Origin: an uncultured Lachnospiraceae bacterium
Lineage (GTDB): Bacteria > Bacillota > Clostridia > Lachnospirales > Lachnospiraceae
Reading direction: 5' to 3'
Assembly: GCA_934309145.1 (NCBI GenBank)
Contig: CAKRCW010000001.1
Span: forward strand, 1 to 64,000
DNA: 64,000 bases
Part shown: positions 56,775 to 64,000 of the stretch, one piece after another
How the letters are laid out: each line of letters opens with the position of its first letter
Numbering within the stretch: the stretch's first letter is position 1
Notes under the pieces: model-generated
Databases searched by the model: none
Seen by the model: the letters and a program-made list of their open reading frames with translations, nothing else
What the model was told of the DNA's origin: nothing
Made by a program: the position numbers and the translations under genes

Positions 56775-57719
56775 TTACCACTCTATGTAAGCTCCGCCCC
56801 ATGTAAGTCCTCCGCCAAATCCAACACAGATAACTTTCATGCCCGGCTTTAAGAGCCCCTTTTGATTCATCTCACTAAGTGCAATAGGAATACTTGCAGA
56901 GGATGTATTTCCATATTCATCCATATCTATATAAAACTTGTCCATACTCTGCTTACATTTCTTTGCAACCATCTCAACTATACGCTTGTTAGCCTGATGG
57001 CAGACATATACATCTATGTCATCAACACCAAGACCAGCCTTGTCAAGCAGTTCAAATATAGTCTGCGGAACGGTTGATACTGCAAACTTAAATACATCGC
57101 TGCCCTTCATATTAACGTGTCTCTCGCCGTCATGATTAGGACATTCAAGCACATCATCATCACCGTTTGAACCAAGTACACTATAATATCGATGTGAATC
57201 AGATAACTCAATTACTGCTGCACCAGCACCATCACCAAACAATATGCATGTTCCTCTGTCTGTCATATCAAGTATCTTAGATAACATCTCGCTTCCAACA
57301 ACTACAGCATACTTCTTGTCGCTCTGCATAAGCAGACCTCTTGCAACCTGTATTCCATACATAAAGCCTGAACACGCAGCATTTATATCAAAGCATGCAG
57401 CATACTGTGAAATATCAAGTCTCTTCTGAACCATACACGCCATAGATGGTGTCATATGGTCAGGTCTTATTGTAGCTACCACAACAACTCCTATATCTGC
57501 CTTATCTATACCGGCATTCTCTATAGCCATCTTAGCTGCCTCGTAAGCCATATCTTCATTTGTCTCGTTCTCTGCAAAATGTCTTCTTCTAATACCTGTT
57601 CTAGAAGCAATCCATTCATCATTTGTATCAACTATCTTACTTAAATCATCATTCGTAACCACTTTTGAAGGTACATAATGTCCAGTACCAACTATGTGGA
57701 GGCCATCCAAAACCTGCAT
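56775..57719 (-). CDS. fabH: Beta-ketoacyl-ACP synthase III
   Basis: Starts fatty acid synthesis by condensing an acyl-CoA with malonyl-ACP. 314 residues with the Cys in INAACSGFMYG, His in VCHQANKRI and Asn in EYGNTSSASIP. AAAGGAGAG precedes ATG 57719. No acpP follows it, although many clostridia have acpP at this place. Confidence 0.96.
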   Translation of the reverse strand: MQVLDGLHIVGTGHYVPSKVVTNDDLSKIVDTNDEWIASRTGIRRRHFAENETNEDMAYEAAKMAIENAGIDKADIGVVVVATIRPDHMTPSMACMVQKRLDISQYAACFDINAACSGFMYGIQVARGLLMQSDKKYAVVVGSEMLSKILDMTDRGTCILFGDGAGAAVIELSDSHRYYSVLGSNGDDDVLECPNHDGERHVNMKGSDVFKFAVSTVPQTIFELLDKAGLGVDDIDVYVCHQANKRIVEMVAKKCKQSMDKFYIDMDEYGNTSSASIPIALSEMNQKGLLKPGMKVICVGFGGGLTWGGAYIEW

Positions 57720-57746
57720 CTTCTCTCCTTTATCCCTAGTCAATAA

Positions 57747-58688
57747 TTATATTACCTTTAAATAATCTGAATCTATAGTTCTAAACTTCTTGTATCTATG
57801 CTTAGCTAACTCATCAGGTCCCATCTTAGCATATTTTTCAAGCTCTCTTCTCAAATACTTATCGACTGCCTTATAAACAGCATTATGATTAAGGTGTGCT
57901 CCCCCGATTGGCTCAGGAATAATCTCATCTATTACATGGAATTCCTTCAAATCCTGTGCAGTAAGTCTCATCATACTGCATGCCTCATCACTTCTTGAAG
58001 AATCCTTCCACAATATTGAAGCATAGCCTTCAGGTGAAAGAATAGAATATATAGCATTCTCAAGCATAAGGACGCTGTTTGCAACACCAATTGCAAGAGC
58101 TCCACCACTGCTTCCCTCACCAGTTACAATAGCAATTACAGGAACCTTAAGTGCACTCATCTTAGCAAGATTCTCTGCAATAGCATTACCCTGTCCGTTA
58201 GTCTCTGCCTCAAGACCCGGATAGGCACCCGGTGTATCTATAAATGTAATTATAGGTCTGCCAAACTTCTCTGCCTGCTTCATAAGACGAAGTGCCTTTC
58301 TATAGCCCTCTGGTCCCGGCATACCAAAATTACATGCAAGATTCTCATTTAAATTGTTACCCTTTCTGTGACCGATAACCGTAACAGGAGTTCCATAATA
58401 CATGGCAATACCACCATATATACTTCCATCCTCCTTGCCAAGGGCATCGCCCTTCTGCTCAAAAAAGTCATCGAAAATGTTATCTATATAATCTGTAATC
58501 TTAGGTCTCTTCTTATGTCTTGCAAGATATACCTTATCGTGCGGATCAAGGTTCCTGCACATCTTAATAAGGTCATGACGCTCCCTCTTAAGCACATATA
58601 TCTGTGCCTCGTCAACCGCATCCTCCTTCTTGAGTTTTTCTATCTCATTATCTATCTCTGTAATTCTTGTATCAATTTCCTTAATCAT
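57747..58688 (-). CDS. accA: Acetyl-CoA carboxylase carboxyltransferase alpha subunit
   Basis: Forms malonyl-CoA with AccD. 313 residues with the N-terminal coiled coil (EIDTRITEIDNEIEKLKKED), VTVIGHRKGNN, FGMPGPEGYRKALRLMKQAEKF, FIDTPGAYPGLEAE and GEGSSGGALAIGVAN. It begins 2 nt after accD. Confidence 0.97.
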   Translation of the reverse strand: MIKEIDTRITEIDNEIEKLKKEDAVDEAQIYVLKRERHDLIKMCRNLDPHDKVYLARHKKRPKITDYIDNIFDDFFEQKGDALGKEDGSIYGGIAMYYGTPVTVIGHRKGNNLNENLACNFGMPGPEGYRKALRLMKQAEKFGRPIITFIDTPGAYPGLEAETNGQGNAIAENLAKMSALKVPVIAIVTGEGSSGGALAIGVANSVLMLENAIYSILSPEGYASILWKDSSRSDEACSMMRLTAQDLKEFHVIDEIIPEPIGGAHLNHNAVYKAVDKYLRRELEKYAKMGPDELAKHRYKKFRTIDSDYLKVI

Positions 58689-58690
58689 AT

Positions 58691-59599
58691 TTATCTACCT
58701 CTCTTACTGTGAAGACGTAATATATGAGCGATTGTCTCTCTCATCTTGTCCCTCGGAACTATCTGATCAACAAAACCATGCTCCTGCTGGAACTCTGAAC
58801 GCTGGAAGCCTTCAGGGAGCTTCTGTCCTATAGTCTGCTCTATAACACGAGGACCAGCAAAACCGATAAGAGCCTCAGGTTCAGCTAAGGTTATATCTCC
58901 TAAAGTTGCAAAGCTCGCTGTTACACCACCTGTCGTAGGGTGTGTAAGAACTGAGATATAAAGCCCTCCATCTTCATTAAACTTCTCTATTGCAGCACTT
59001 GTCTTAGCCATCTGCATGAGTGATAAAATACCCTCCTGCATTCTTGCACCTCCACTCGCTGTAAATATAATAAGAGGTAATTTCTTTCTGTCTGCGTACT
59101 CTATTGCATTTGTTACCTTCTCGCCAACTGCCATACCCATACTTCCCATAAGGAACTTGCTGCTCATGACAGCTATAACAGCCTCATATCCGTCAATCTT
59201 ACCCACACCTGTATAAACAGCTTCCTCTAAGCCTGTCTTTTCCTGTAATGATTTAATTTTATCTTCATATTCAGGGTATTCCAATGGATTTGCGAACGCA
59301 ACCTTACACTTTAAAGGCTTGAAGCTGCCCGGATCAACAAGTGAACGAACTCTTTTTTCTGCCGATATTACATAATGATAACCACATGCCATGCAGACAT
59401 TGAGATTAGACTTAACCTCTTCCTTCTTGAATTCCTGCTTACACTTAGGACATACGACAACTGCCTCCACCTGTTCCTTACTATCATTACTGTCAGCAGT
59501 CTTAACCGCCTGTCCTGCGGCTACCTTAACAGCACCATCAACGACACCGGCAGTATCATTGATATTCTTCTTAAACAAATTACTAACCTGAAACTTCAT
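58691..59599 (-). CDS. accD: Acetyl-CoA carboxylase carboxyltransferase beta subunit
   Basis: 302 residues with an unusually long N-terminal lead (~45 residues) before the four-Cys zinc ribbon (CPKCKQEF...CMACGYHY), then the crotonase-fold carboxyltransferase domain with FTASGGARMQEGILSLMQMA, HPTTGGVTASFA and GFAGPRVIEQT. GGTGGAG supports ATG 59599. First gene of the operon; accB and accC are not in the window. Confidence 0.96.
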   Translation of the reverse strand: MKFQVSNLFKKNINDTAGVVDGAVKVAAGQAVKTADSNDSKEQVEAVVVCPKCKQEFKKEEVKSNLNVCMACGYHYVISAEKRVRSLVDPGSFKPLKCKVAFANPLEYPEYEDKIKSLQEKTGLEEAVYTGVGKIDGYEAVIAVMSSKFLMGSMGMAVGEKVTNAIEYADRKKLPLIIFTASGGARMQEGILSLMQMAKTSAAIEKFNEDGGLYISVLTHPTTGGVTASFATLGDITLAEPEALIGFAGPRVIEQTIGQKLPEGFQRSEFQQEHGFVDQIVPRDKMRETIAHILRLHSKRGR

Positions 59600-59645
59600 A
59601 TCATTCTCCACCTAATTCTTCTCTATCGAATAATTTACCCTTTTA

Positions 59646-59672
59646 TCTGAATTATGAACAAAATCATTCAGA
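59646..59672 (-). other. Hairpin in the accD leader
   Basis: A perfect 7-bp inverted repeat, TCTGAAT (59646-59652) and ATTCAGA (59666-59672), lies in the predicted untranslated leader between promoter and accD. A role is not evident. Confidence 0.35.
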
Positions 59673-59694
59673 AAATAAAGGCATTATTTAACTA

Positions 59695-59723
59695 TTTTTA
59701 ACATATTTTCGTCAAAATGTCAA
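59695..59723 (-). promoter_or_regulatory. Predicted promoter and possible operator of the acc-fab operon
   Basis: Minus-strand TTGACA (59718-59723), 17 bp, TAAAAA (59695-59700). The spacer contains ATTTT-GACG-AAAAT, a short inverted repeat that could bind a FabT/FapR-like regulator; no such gene is in the window. Confidence 0.5.
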
Positions 59724-59729
59724 GAAAGC

Positions 59730-60836
59730 CTAATATAGCACCCCATCATAATACTGCAGCAACAAATCTACTACCTTTCCATATGTTGCAATACCATCAG
59801 AAACGCCATTCATATGAAGGCTTGTATTAATAAATGTGTCTGATGCATTATTAACTGTATCTGTACTCACAACAGCCTTAGCCTCAACCTTTTCCCATGT
59901 ATCAGGAAGCAAAAAAACATTATCCTCCCTGACCTGTTTGTCTATCTTTACCTGCCTTTTATATCTTGCCGTATCACCATTAAGTGACTCTATATACGCA
60001 TTGTCAATATAATTGAGCACACTTAAATATCCAGAGTATATAAAGAAATCATCATCCGTTGATGTACAGGCAAGAAATGAAATATAATTAGCCTCATCCT
60101 CATATATGTAACCATGCAAATGTGACAATTCATGGCAATATACTTCAGGATAATTAATTATATACATATTATCATTACAGTTTGCCTCCATTGAAAATGG
60201 GAAATAATACCCTGCAATATATGCCTGGGACAACACATCAGAAAACATCATATGTTTAACATCAGGATAATATCCCTTAAGCTTAGGAAATACATCTGAT
60301 ATATTATGTAGTGCATATTTTGCATAATCCTGCATATTTCCATCATATAAGATATACCCATTTTCATCTCTGTTAATACGGGTACTATATAAATTACACT
60401 GCTCAACAATATAATTTCTCGCTGTCTCTAACTCATCAAGAGAATACTCTCTGTAAGCAGCATCAGGATTTGCATCTATCGGTGTACAATGATATAGCAT
60501 ACTGCAATTAAAAGTCATAATTACACATACCACAGCCAAAATCATTGCTTCTATCTTATAAAATCCTTTGACATTTTTTCTTAAACGAGGCTTTTCCCTT
60601 CCGAAGGCATATATAAAAAGCATAACAACGGATGCTAAAATAAGAAGCACCAGCAATATAAGCATAATCTCGCCAACAGAAAATTTAAACAAATTGTTAA
60701 ATCTTCCATAACTGTTATACCACCATGGCATAATATGAATTGTGTACCAGTCACATAGTGACGGAAAAATCCACGCTGCAATATTAAGTATAATTGCAAC
60801 AGAAAGCAATATAATAAATATAATCCAAAACATCAT
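59730..60836 (-). CDS. DUF3810-family membrane protein with HExxH motif
   Basis: 368 residues: three hydrophobic segments in the first ~125 residues, then an extracytoplasmic domain. The sequence YCHELSHLHGYIYEDEANYISF contains HELSH plus a downstream ExE/EAN region, the arrangement of a zinc metallopeptidase; DUF3810 proteins share this. The start overlaps the rnhA stop (ATGA). Biological role unknown. Confidence 0.8.
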   Translation of the reverse strand: MMFWIIFIILLSVAIILNIAAWIFPSLCDWYTIHIMPWWYNSYGRFNNLFKFSVGEIMLILLVLLILASVVMLFIYAFGREKPRLRKNVKGFYKIEAMILAVVCVIMTFNCSMLYHCTPIDANPDAAYREYSLDELETARNYIVEQCNLYSTRINRDENGYILYDGNMQDYAKYALHNISDVFPKLKGYYPDVKHMMFSDVLSQAYIAGYYFPFSMEANCNDNMYIINYPEVYCHELSHLHGYIYEDEANYISFLACTSTDDDFFIYSGYLSVLNYIDNAYIESLNGDTARYKRQVKIDKQVREDNVFLLPDTWEKVEAKAVVSTDTVNNASDTFINTSLHMNGVSDGIATYGKVVDLLLQYYDGVLY

Positions 60837-61441
60837 TCTATACCTACAGACTGCTTTGCCAAAGCGTCAGCTTCCTCATTACCGGCAATTCCTGAATGTC
60901 CCTTAACCTTGACAAATCTTATATCGATCTTGTCCTTTATCTCCTGCATATAATTGTAATAAGCAATTGTTCCCTTCTTATTCCTCTTCCATCTGCCTGT
61001 TGCCCACATCTCGATACCCATATAATCATAATATATATCAAGCTTTGGTATACCAAGCTTAACAGCAAGCTCCACAGCTGCCATACTTCCTAATACTTCA
61101 CCTGCCACATTACGCATAGCAGCCATCTCCTCATCATTGCCACTTCCCTGTATAATGTGTTTTTCCCCATTATATATCAGAAATCCACCATAACCATATA
61201 CCTTTGTAACAGAATTATAAGAACCATCCACAAATGCATATGGCATATCATCAGCTGTGTTATCATCTGTGTTATCATCAGCCTTTAAATTATCACCCAT
61301 GAATTTCTTTGCCTCAGCCAGAGTTAAAAAGCTCCTGTAAACAGCGCCTTTATAACCTTTTACCATACGTTCACATTCAGACCATGTCTCATATATTCCG
61401 GGTACACGTCCAACCCTTACTACATAAAATTTTTTAGTCAT
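60833..61441 (-). CDS. rnhA: Ribonuclease HI with N-terminal hybrid-binding domain
   Basis: Cleaves RNA in RNA-DNA hybrids. 202 residues: an N-terminal HBD/viroplasmin-like domain (FYVVRVGRVPGIYETWSECE), an acidic linker and the RNase H domain with the DEDD residues in AFVDGSYN, NVAGEVLG, IYYDYMG and GNEEADALAK, plus KVKGHSG. AGAGGA precedes the ATG. Confidence 0.93.
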   Translation of the reverse strand: MTKKFYVVRVGRVPGIYETWSECERMVKGYKGAVYRSFLTLAEAKKFMGDNLKADDNTDDNTADDMPYAFVDGSYNSVTKVYGYGGFLIYNGEKHIIQGSGNDEEMAAMRNVAGEVLGSMAAVELAVKLGIPKLDIYYDYMGIEMWATGRWKRNKKGTIAYYNYMQEIKDKIDIRFVKVKGHSGIAGNEEADALAKQSVGIE

Positions 61442-61561
61442 ACATTTATCCTCTAAAAAAAATATTCAATATATAATAACATATAACATGTATAATTACT
61501 ATGTTTAATAATGTACATTTTACATCGTTTTAAGGCATTATTTATCATTTTCAAGTTTTTA

Positions 61562-61590
61562 TTGCATATTGTCACATTTCGTTTTATTAT
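61562..61590 (+). promoter_or_regulatory. Predicted promoter of the MATE gene
   Basis: TTGCAT (61562-61567), 17 bp and TATTAT (61585-61590), 43 bp upstream of the ATG. Confidence 0.65.
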
Positions 61591-61633
61591 ATTTAGCTAG
61601 TACACAAAAATTACGGAAGTTAAGGAGTTTATT

Positions 61634-62983
61634 ATGCAGAGCAGAACAACAGAATTATTTAAAAATGCGCCAGTCCCAAAAGCCGTTATAAGCAACGTAG
61701 TTCCATCCATCATAAGCATGATAATGGTTCTTGTATATAATCTGGCAGATACATTTTTCATAGGTCAGACCAAAAATGCACTTATGGTTGCTGCTGTCTC
61801 AGTAGCCACACCAGCCTTTCTTTTATTCATGGCTATAGGTATGTTATTCGGTATTGGAGGAACATCCCTTATATCGAGAATGCTCGGAGAAGGTCGTGAG
61901 GCACGTGCCAAAAACGCATCAGCATTCTGCTTCTGGACGGGACTTTCAGTTGGTCTAATCTCCATGGTTTTAATGTTCATTTACGCAGAACCGGTATGCA
62001 GAATGATAGGCGCAAGCAATGATACAATAGAATACGCTGCACAATATCTTCGCATCGTGTCTCTCGGCATTCCTTTCCTTATATTAAGCAACTGCTTCAG
62101 CAATGTAATCCGTTCCGAAGGAAAGGCGACAACTGCCATGGCCGGTATGATAATAGGTAATATGGCTAACGTCATCCTTGATCCTATTATGATTCTGCTT
62201 CTCGGCTGGAATGTAGCCGGTGCAGCCATTGCGACAGTTATAGGTAATGTTTTGTCCGCAGCATTTTATATTATTCACCTCACCTCAAAGAGGACAATGC
62301 TTTCAATTAAGCTTAAGGATTACAAGGCTAATGAGAAAATTGCACTTGATGTATTCGCAATAGGTGTTCCTGCTTCGTTAAACAGTATACTTATGAGCGT
62401 CTCAAATATATTAATCAATAATCTCATGAAATCCTTCGGTGATATGGCTGTGGCAGGACTCGGAGTTGCCATGAAGGTTAATATGATTGTTGTAATGCTT
62501 CTTATAGGTCTTGGAACAGGAATACAGCCTTTGCTTGGATATTGCTTCGGTGCCGGAAACAGAAAAAGATATTTTGCGGTGCTGAGATTCTCAATATTAC
62601 TTGCACTCGCATTAAGTGCAGTCATGACATTTATATGTTATTTCGGTGCGTCCTTCCTTGTAAATGCATTCTTAGACGAGCCTGCCGCCTATAATTACGG
62701 CTTTGAATTCTCAAGAATATATATATTGTCAGGACCAATAATGGGATTATTATTTGTATTTATAAATGCTATACAGTCAACAGGAGCAGCCCTTCCTTCA
62801 CTTATTCTTTCAATAAGCAGACAGGGACTTCTCTATGTACCTATATTATTACTTATAAACAAATGTACTGAATCTGCGAAAATGCTTGCACTTGCACAGC
62901 CGATAACTGATTATTTAGCAACGCTCCTTGCAGTAATATTATTCATAGCTACATGCAAGAAGCGTTTTAGAAAATCTAATTAA
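61634..62983 (+). CDS. MATE-family multidrug/cation antiporter
   Basis: 449-residue membrane protein of about 12 helices in two homologous halves, with PSIISMIMVLVYNLADTFFIG, FGIGGTSLISRMLGEG and LGTGIQPLLGYCFGAGNRKR, typical of the DinF/NorM-like MATE exporters that expel drugs by Na+ or H+ exchange. AAGGAG precedes the ATG. It stands alone on the plus strand; no regulator is adjacent, so the substrate is open. Confidence 0.92.
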   Translation: MQSRTTELFKNAPVPKAVISNVVPSIISMIMVLVYNLADTFFIGQTKNALMVAAVSVATPAFLLFMAIGMLFGIGGTSLISRMLGEGREARAKNASAFCFWTGLSVGLISMVLMFIYAEPVCRMIGASNDTIEYAAQYLRIVSLGIPFLILSNCFSNVIRSEGKATTAMAGMIIGNMANVILDPIMILLLGWNVAGAAIATVIGNVLSAAFYIIHLTSKRTMLSIKLKDYKANEKIALDVFAIGVPASLNSILMSVSNILINNLMKSFGDMAVAGLGVAMKVNMIVVMLLIGLGTGIQPLLGYCFGAGNRKRYFAVLRFSILLALALSAVMTFICYFGASFLVNAFLDEPAAYNYGFEFSRIYILSGPIMGLLFVFINAIQSTGAALPSLILSISRQGLLYVPILLLINKCTESAKMLALAQPITDYLATLLAVILFIATCKKRFRKSN

Positions 62984-63004
62984 TAATTATAGAAAATAAT
63001 TTAT

Positions 63005-64000
63005 TTAAGCTGGTTGTGGATAGTTATTAAACATATCTACATTAACCTCATCGATATGTATACCGTGATATTCATCAGGATTCACTGCCTGATAAGCGGT
63101 ACGCATATCGTCCATGCAAACAAGCATAGATAACGGAACGCCCATATACATATCATCTACTGATATGGCAACATCACCTGTATTAAGTGCTATTGTGTCC
63201 TCTGATTCCTTGTAAGGCGGAGCTATGAATAATTCCTTAACAGCCTGACTGAAATGAGGCATAATAGCAGGAAGTGATATATATTTCTTGTTGGTAAGAT
63301 TAACCTTAAAGCCCGGCTTAAGTATACAAAGCTTCTTCTTTCTTGTCTTATCACTCGCACCCTCGACAAATGCCTTTGCGGCACGCTCCATAATCTCCTT
63401 GCGCTTCTCATTCGTAGATGATACGAACATCATATTAAGCTCCTGCAATGATGGTTTCTCATCAGCAAATGCAACAGCTATGAGCTTCTCAGGTGCATAA
63501 ACGCCAATGCTTATAAGCATATTCTTGTAAATACGCTCCATCTCCTGCTTAACCTGAACAACTCTTCCGTTGTCAATGTTAGCCTCATTGTCAACCATGA
63601 GCTTAACAAGTCCCTTGTAGAACTCATCTATTCTATCATCTGTTATATAATCCTCAGGCAAAAATTCCTGATGCTTGGCATCCTTAAGAAGATATCCCGT
63701 TACTCTCTTACCCTCATAGGCAAGGTCCTCTATCGCATTCTTAAGATCCTCATTAAACTGTGCATATAGCTCTTCCAGACGCTCTGCACGGGATATAAGC
63801 CATCTTATCGCATCTCCAAATACATCCTGACCGTCAATGCCATCCACTATCATTGTACGCTCAAGTGTAAGTGTCTCCTTGACACACGCATCATAATAGC
63901 CATTCTCGGTCTCTCTTTTAGCAGATGGAAAGGTGAAAAATCTCTTAGCAACTATGTCCTTTATTGATTCAACTATACGGCTGAATTCGCTTGTAGGCTG
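63005..64000 (-). CDS. C-terminal part of an unidentified large protein (cut by window edge)
   Basis: An open frame of at least 331 codons runs from the stop at 63005 to the window edge with no stop; 49 codons precede the first in-window ATG (63853). The sequence is mainly helical and charged in its first half (RLEELYAQFNEDLKNAIEDL) and has a terminal domain with KPGFKVNLTNKKYISLPAIM, ISVDDMYMGVPLSML and GIHIDEVNVDMFNNYPQPA. There is no signal peptide in the visible part. It weakly recalls tubulin-like bacterial proteins, but I cannot name it. Confidence 0.75.
   Translation of the reverse strand, partial: QPTSEFSRIVESIKDIVAKRFFTFPSAKRETENGYYDACVKETLTLERTMIVDGIDGQDVFGDAIRWLISRAERLEELYAQFNEDLKNAIEDLAYEGKRVTGYLLKDAKHQEFLPEDYITDDRIDEFYKGLVKLMVDNEANIDNGRVVQVKQEMERIYKNMLISIGVYAPEKLIAVAFADEKPSLQELNMMFVSSTNEKRKEIMERAAKAFVEGASDKTRKKKLCILKPGFKVNLTNKKYISLPAIMPHFSQAVKELFIAPPYKESEDTIALNTGDVAISVDDMYMGVPLSMLVCMDDMRTAYQAVNPDEYHGIHIDEVNVDMFNNYPQPA

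Overview
The window looks like chromosomal backbone of an AT-rich, endospore-forming, low-GC Gram-positive bacterium, most likely a Lachnospiraceae (Clostridia) member. The evidence is the gpr-spoIIP pair, a CIRCE-controlled hrcA-grpE-dnaK-dnaJ operon, an FabK-type fatty acid cluster, the rimP-nusA-ylxR-ylxQ-infB-rbfA-nrnA-truB-ribF operon, strong AGGAGG-type ribosome binding sites and frequent TTG/GTG starts. Almost all genes lie on the minus strand. The species is not identified.

Layout. 0-5 kb: 5' end of gap, a PHP histidinol-phosphatase-like gene with an EAL phosphodiesterase, and iscS-iscU. 5-11 kb: SpoVB-type flippase, metA, ligA, rluF-like, an Lrp/AsnC regulator, a 50-residue membrane peptide and tRNA-Arg(CCG). 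11-18.7 kb: the nusA/infB translation operon, led by a promoter and a terminator-like hairpin. 18.7-27 kb: an accessory island with a large secreted protein (two CBM2-like domains, Ca-binding DxDxDG repeats, VWA, DUF4474-like C-terminus), two copies of a pair of small membrane proteins, an ankyrin-like membrane protein, an RCC1-like membrane protein and several decayed gene fragments. 27-35 kb: lipase-like protein, GHL10/ChW secreted hydrolase, metY, thiI with its own cysteine desulfurase, rsmE, prmA. 35-43 kb: dnaJ-dnaK-grpE-hrcA, hemW, lepA. 43-46 kb: an ABC-transporter cassette inserted between lepA and spoIIP. 46-52 kb: spoIIP, gpr, aroK, a Cys-rich small protein, a HAD phosphatase, a fused thiM-thiE, thiD and a zinc-ribbon membrane protein. 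52-60 kb: fabZ-fabF-fabG-fabD-fabK-fabH-accA-accD, lacking acpP, accB and accC. 60-64 kb: DUF3810 protein, RNase H, a MATE exporter and the 3' part of an unidentified gene.

How the genes connect. MetA carries Glu111, which predicts O-acetylhomoserine, the substrate of the MetY sulfhydrylase encoded 22 kb away. The two cysteine desulfurases are split between Fe-S assembly (with IscU) and tRNA thiolation (with ThiI). ThiD, ThiM-ThiE and possibly the adjacent HAD protein form a thiamine salvage unit.

The most novel material is the 18.7-27 kb island. Sequence footprints show that a cassette (secreted VWA-DUF4474 protein, two membrane proteins, ankyrin-like protein) was duplicated in tandem and then partly erased. 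What remains are membrane-protein genes sitting directly behind truncated 5' ends of the secreted-protein gene, a pattern resembling orphan immunity genes of toxin loci. A second notable item is a predicted sigma-G promoter for gpr embedded in an intrinsic terminator.
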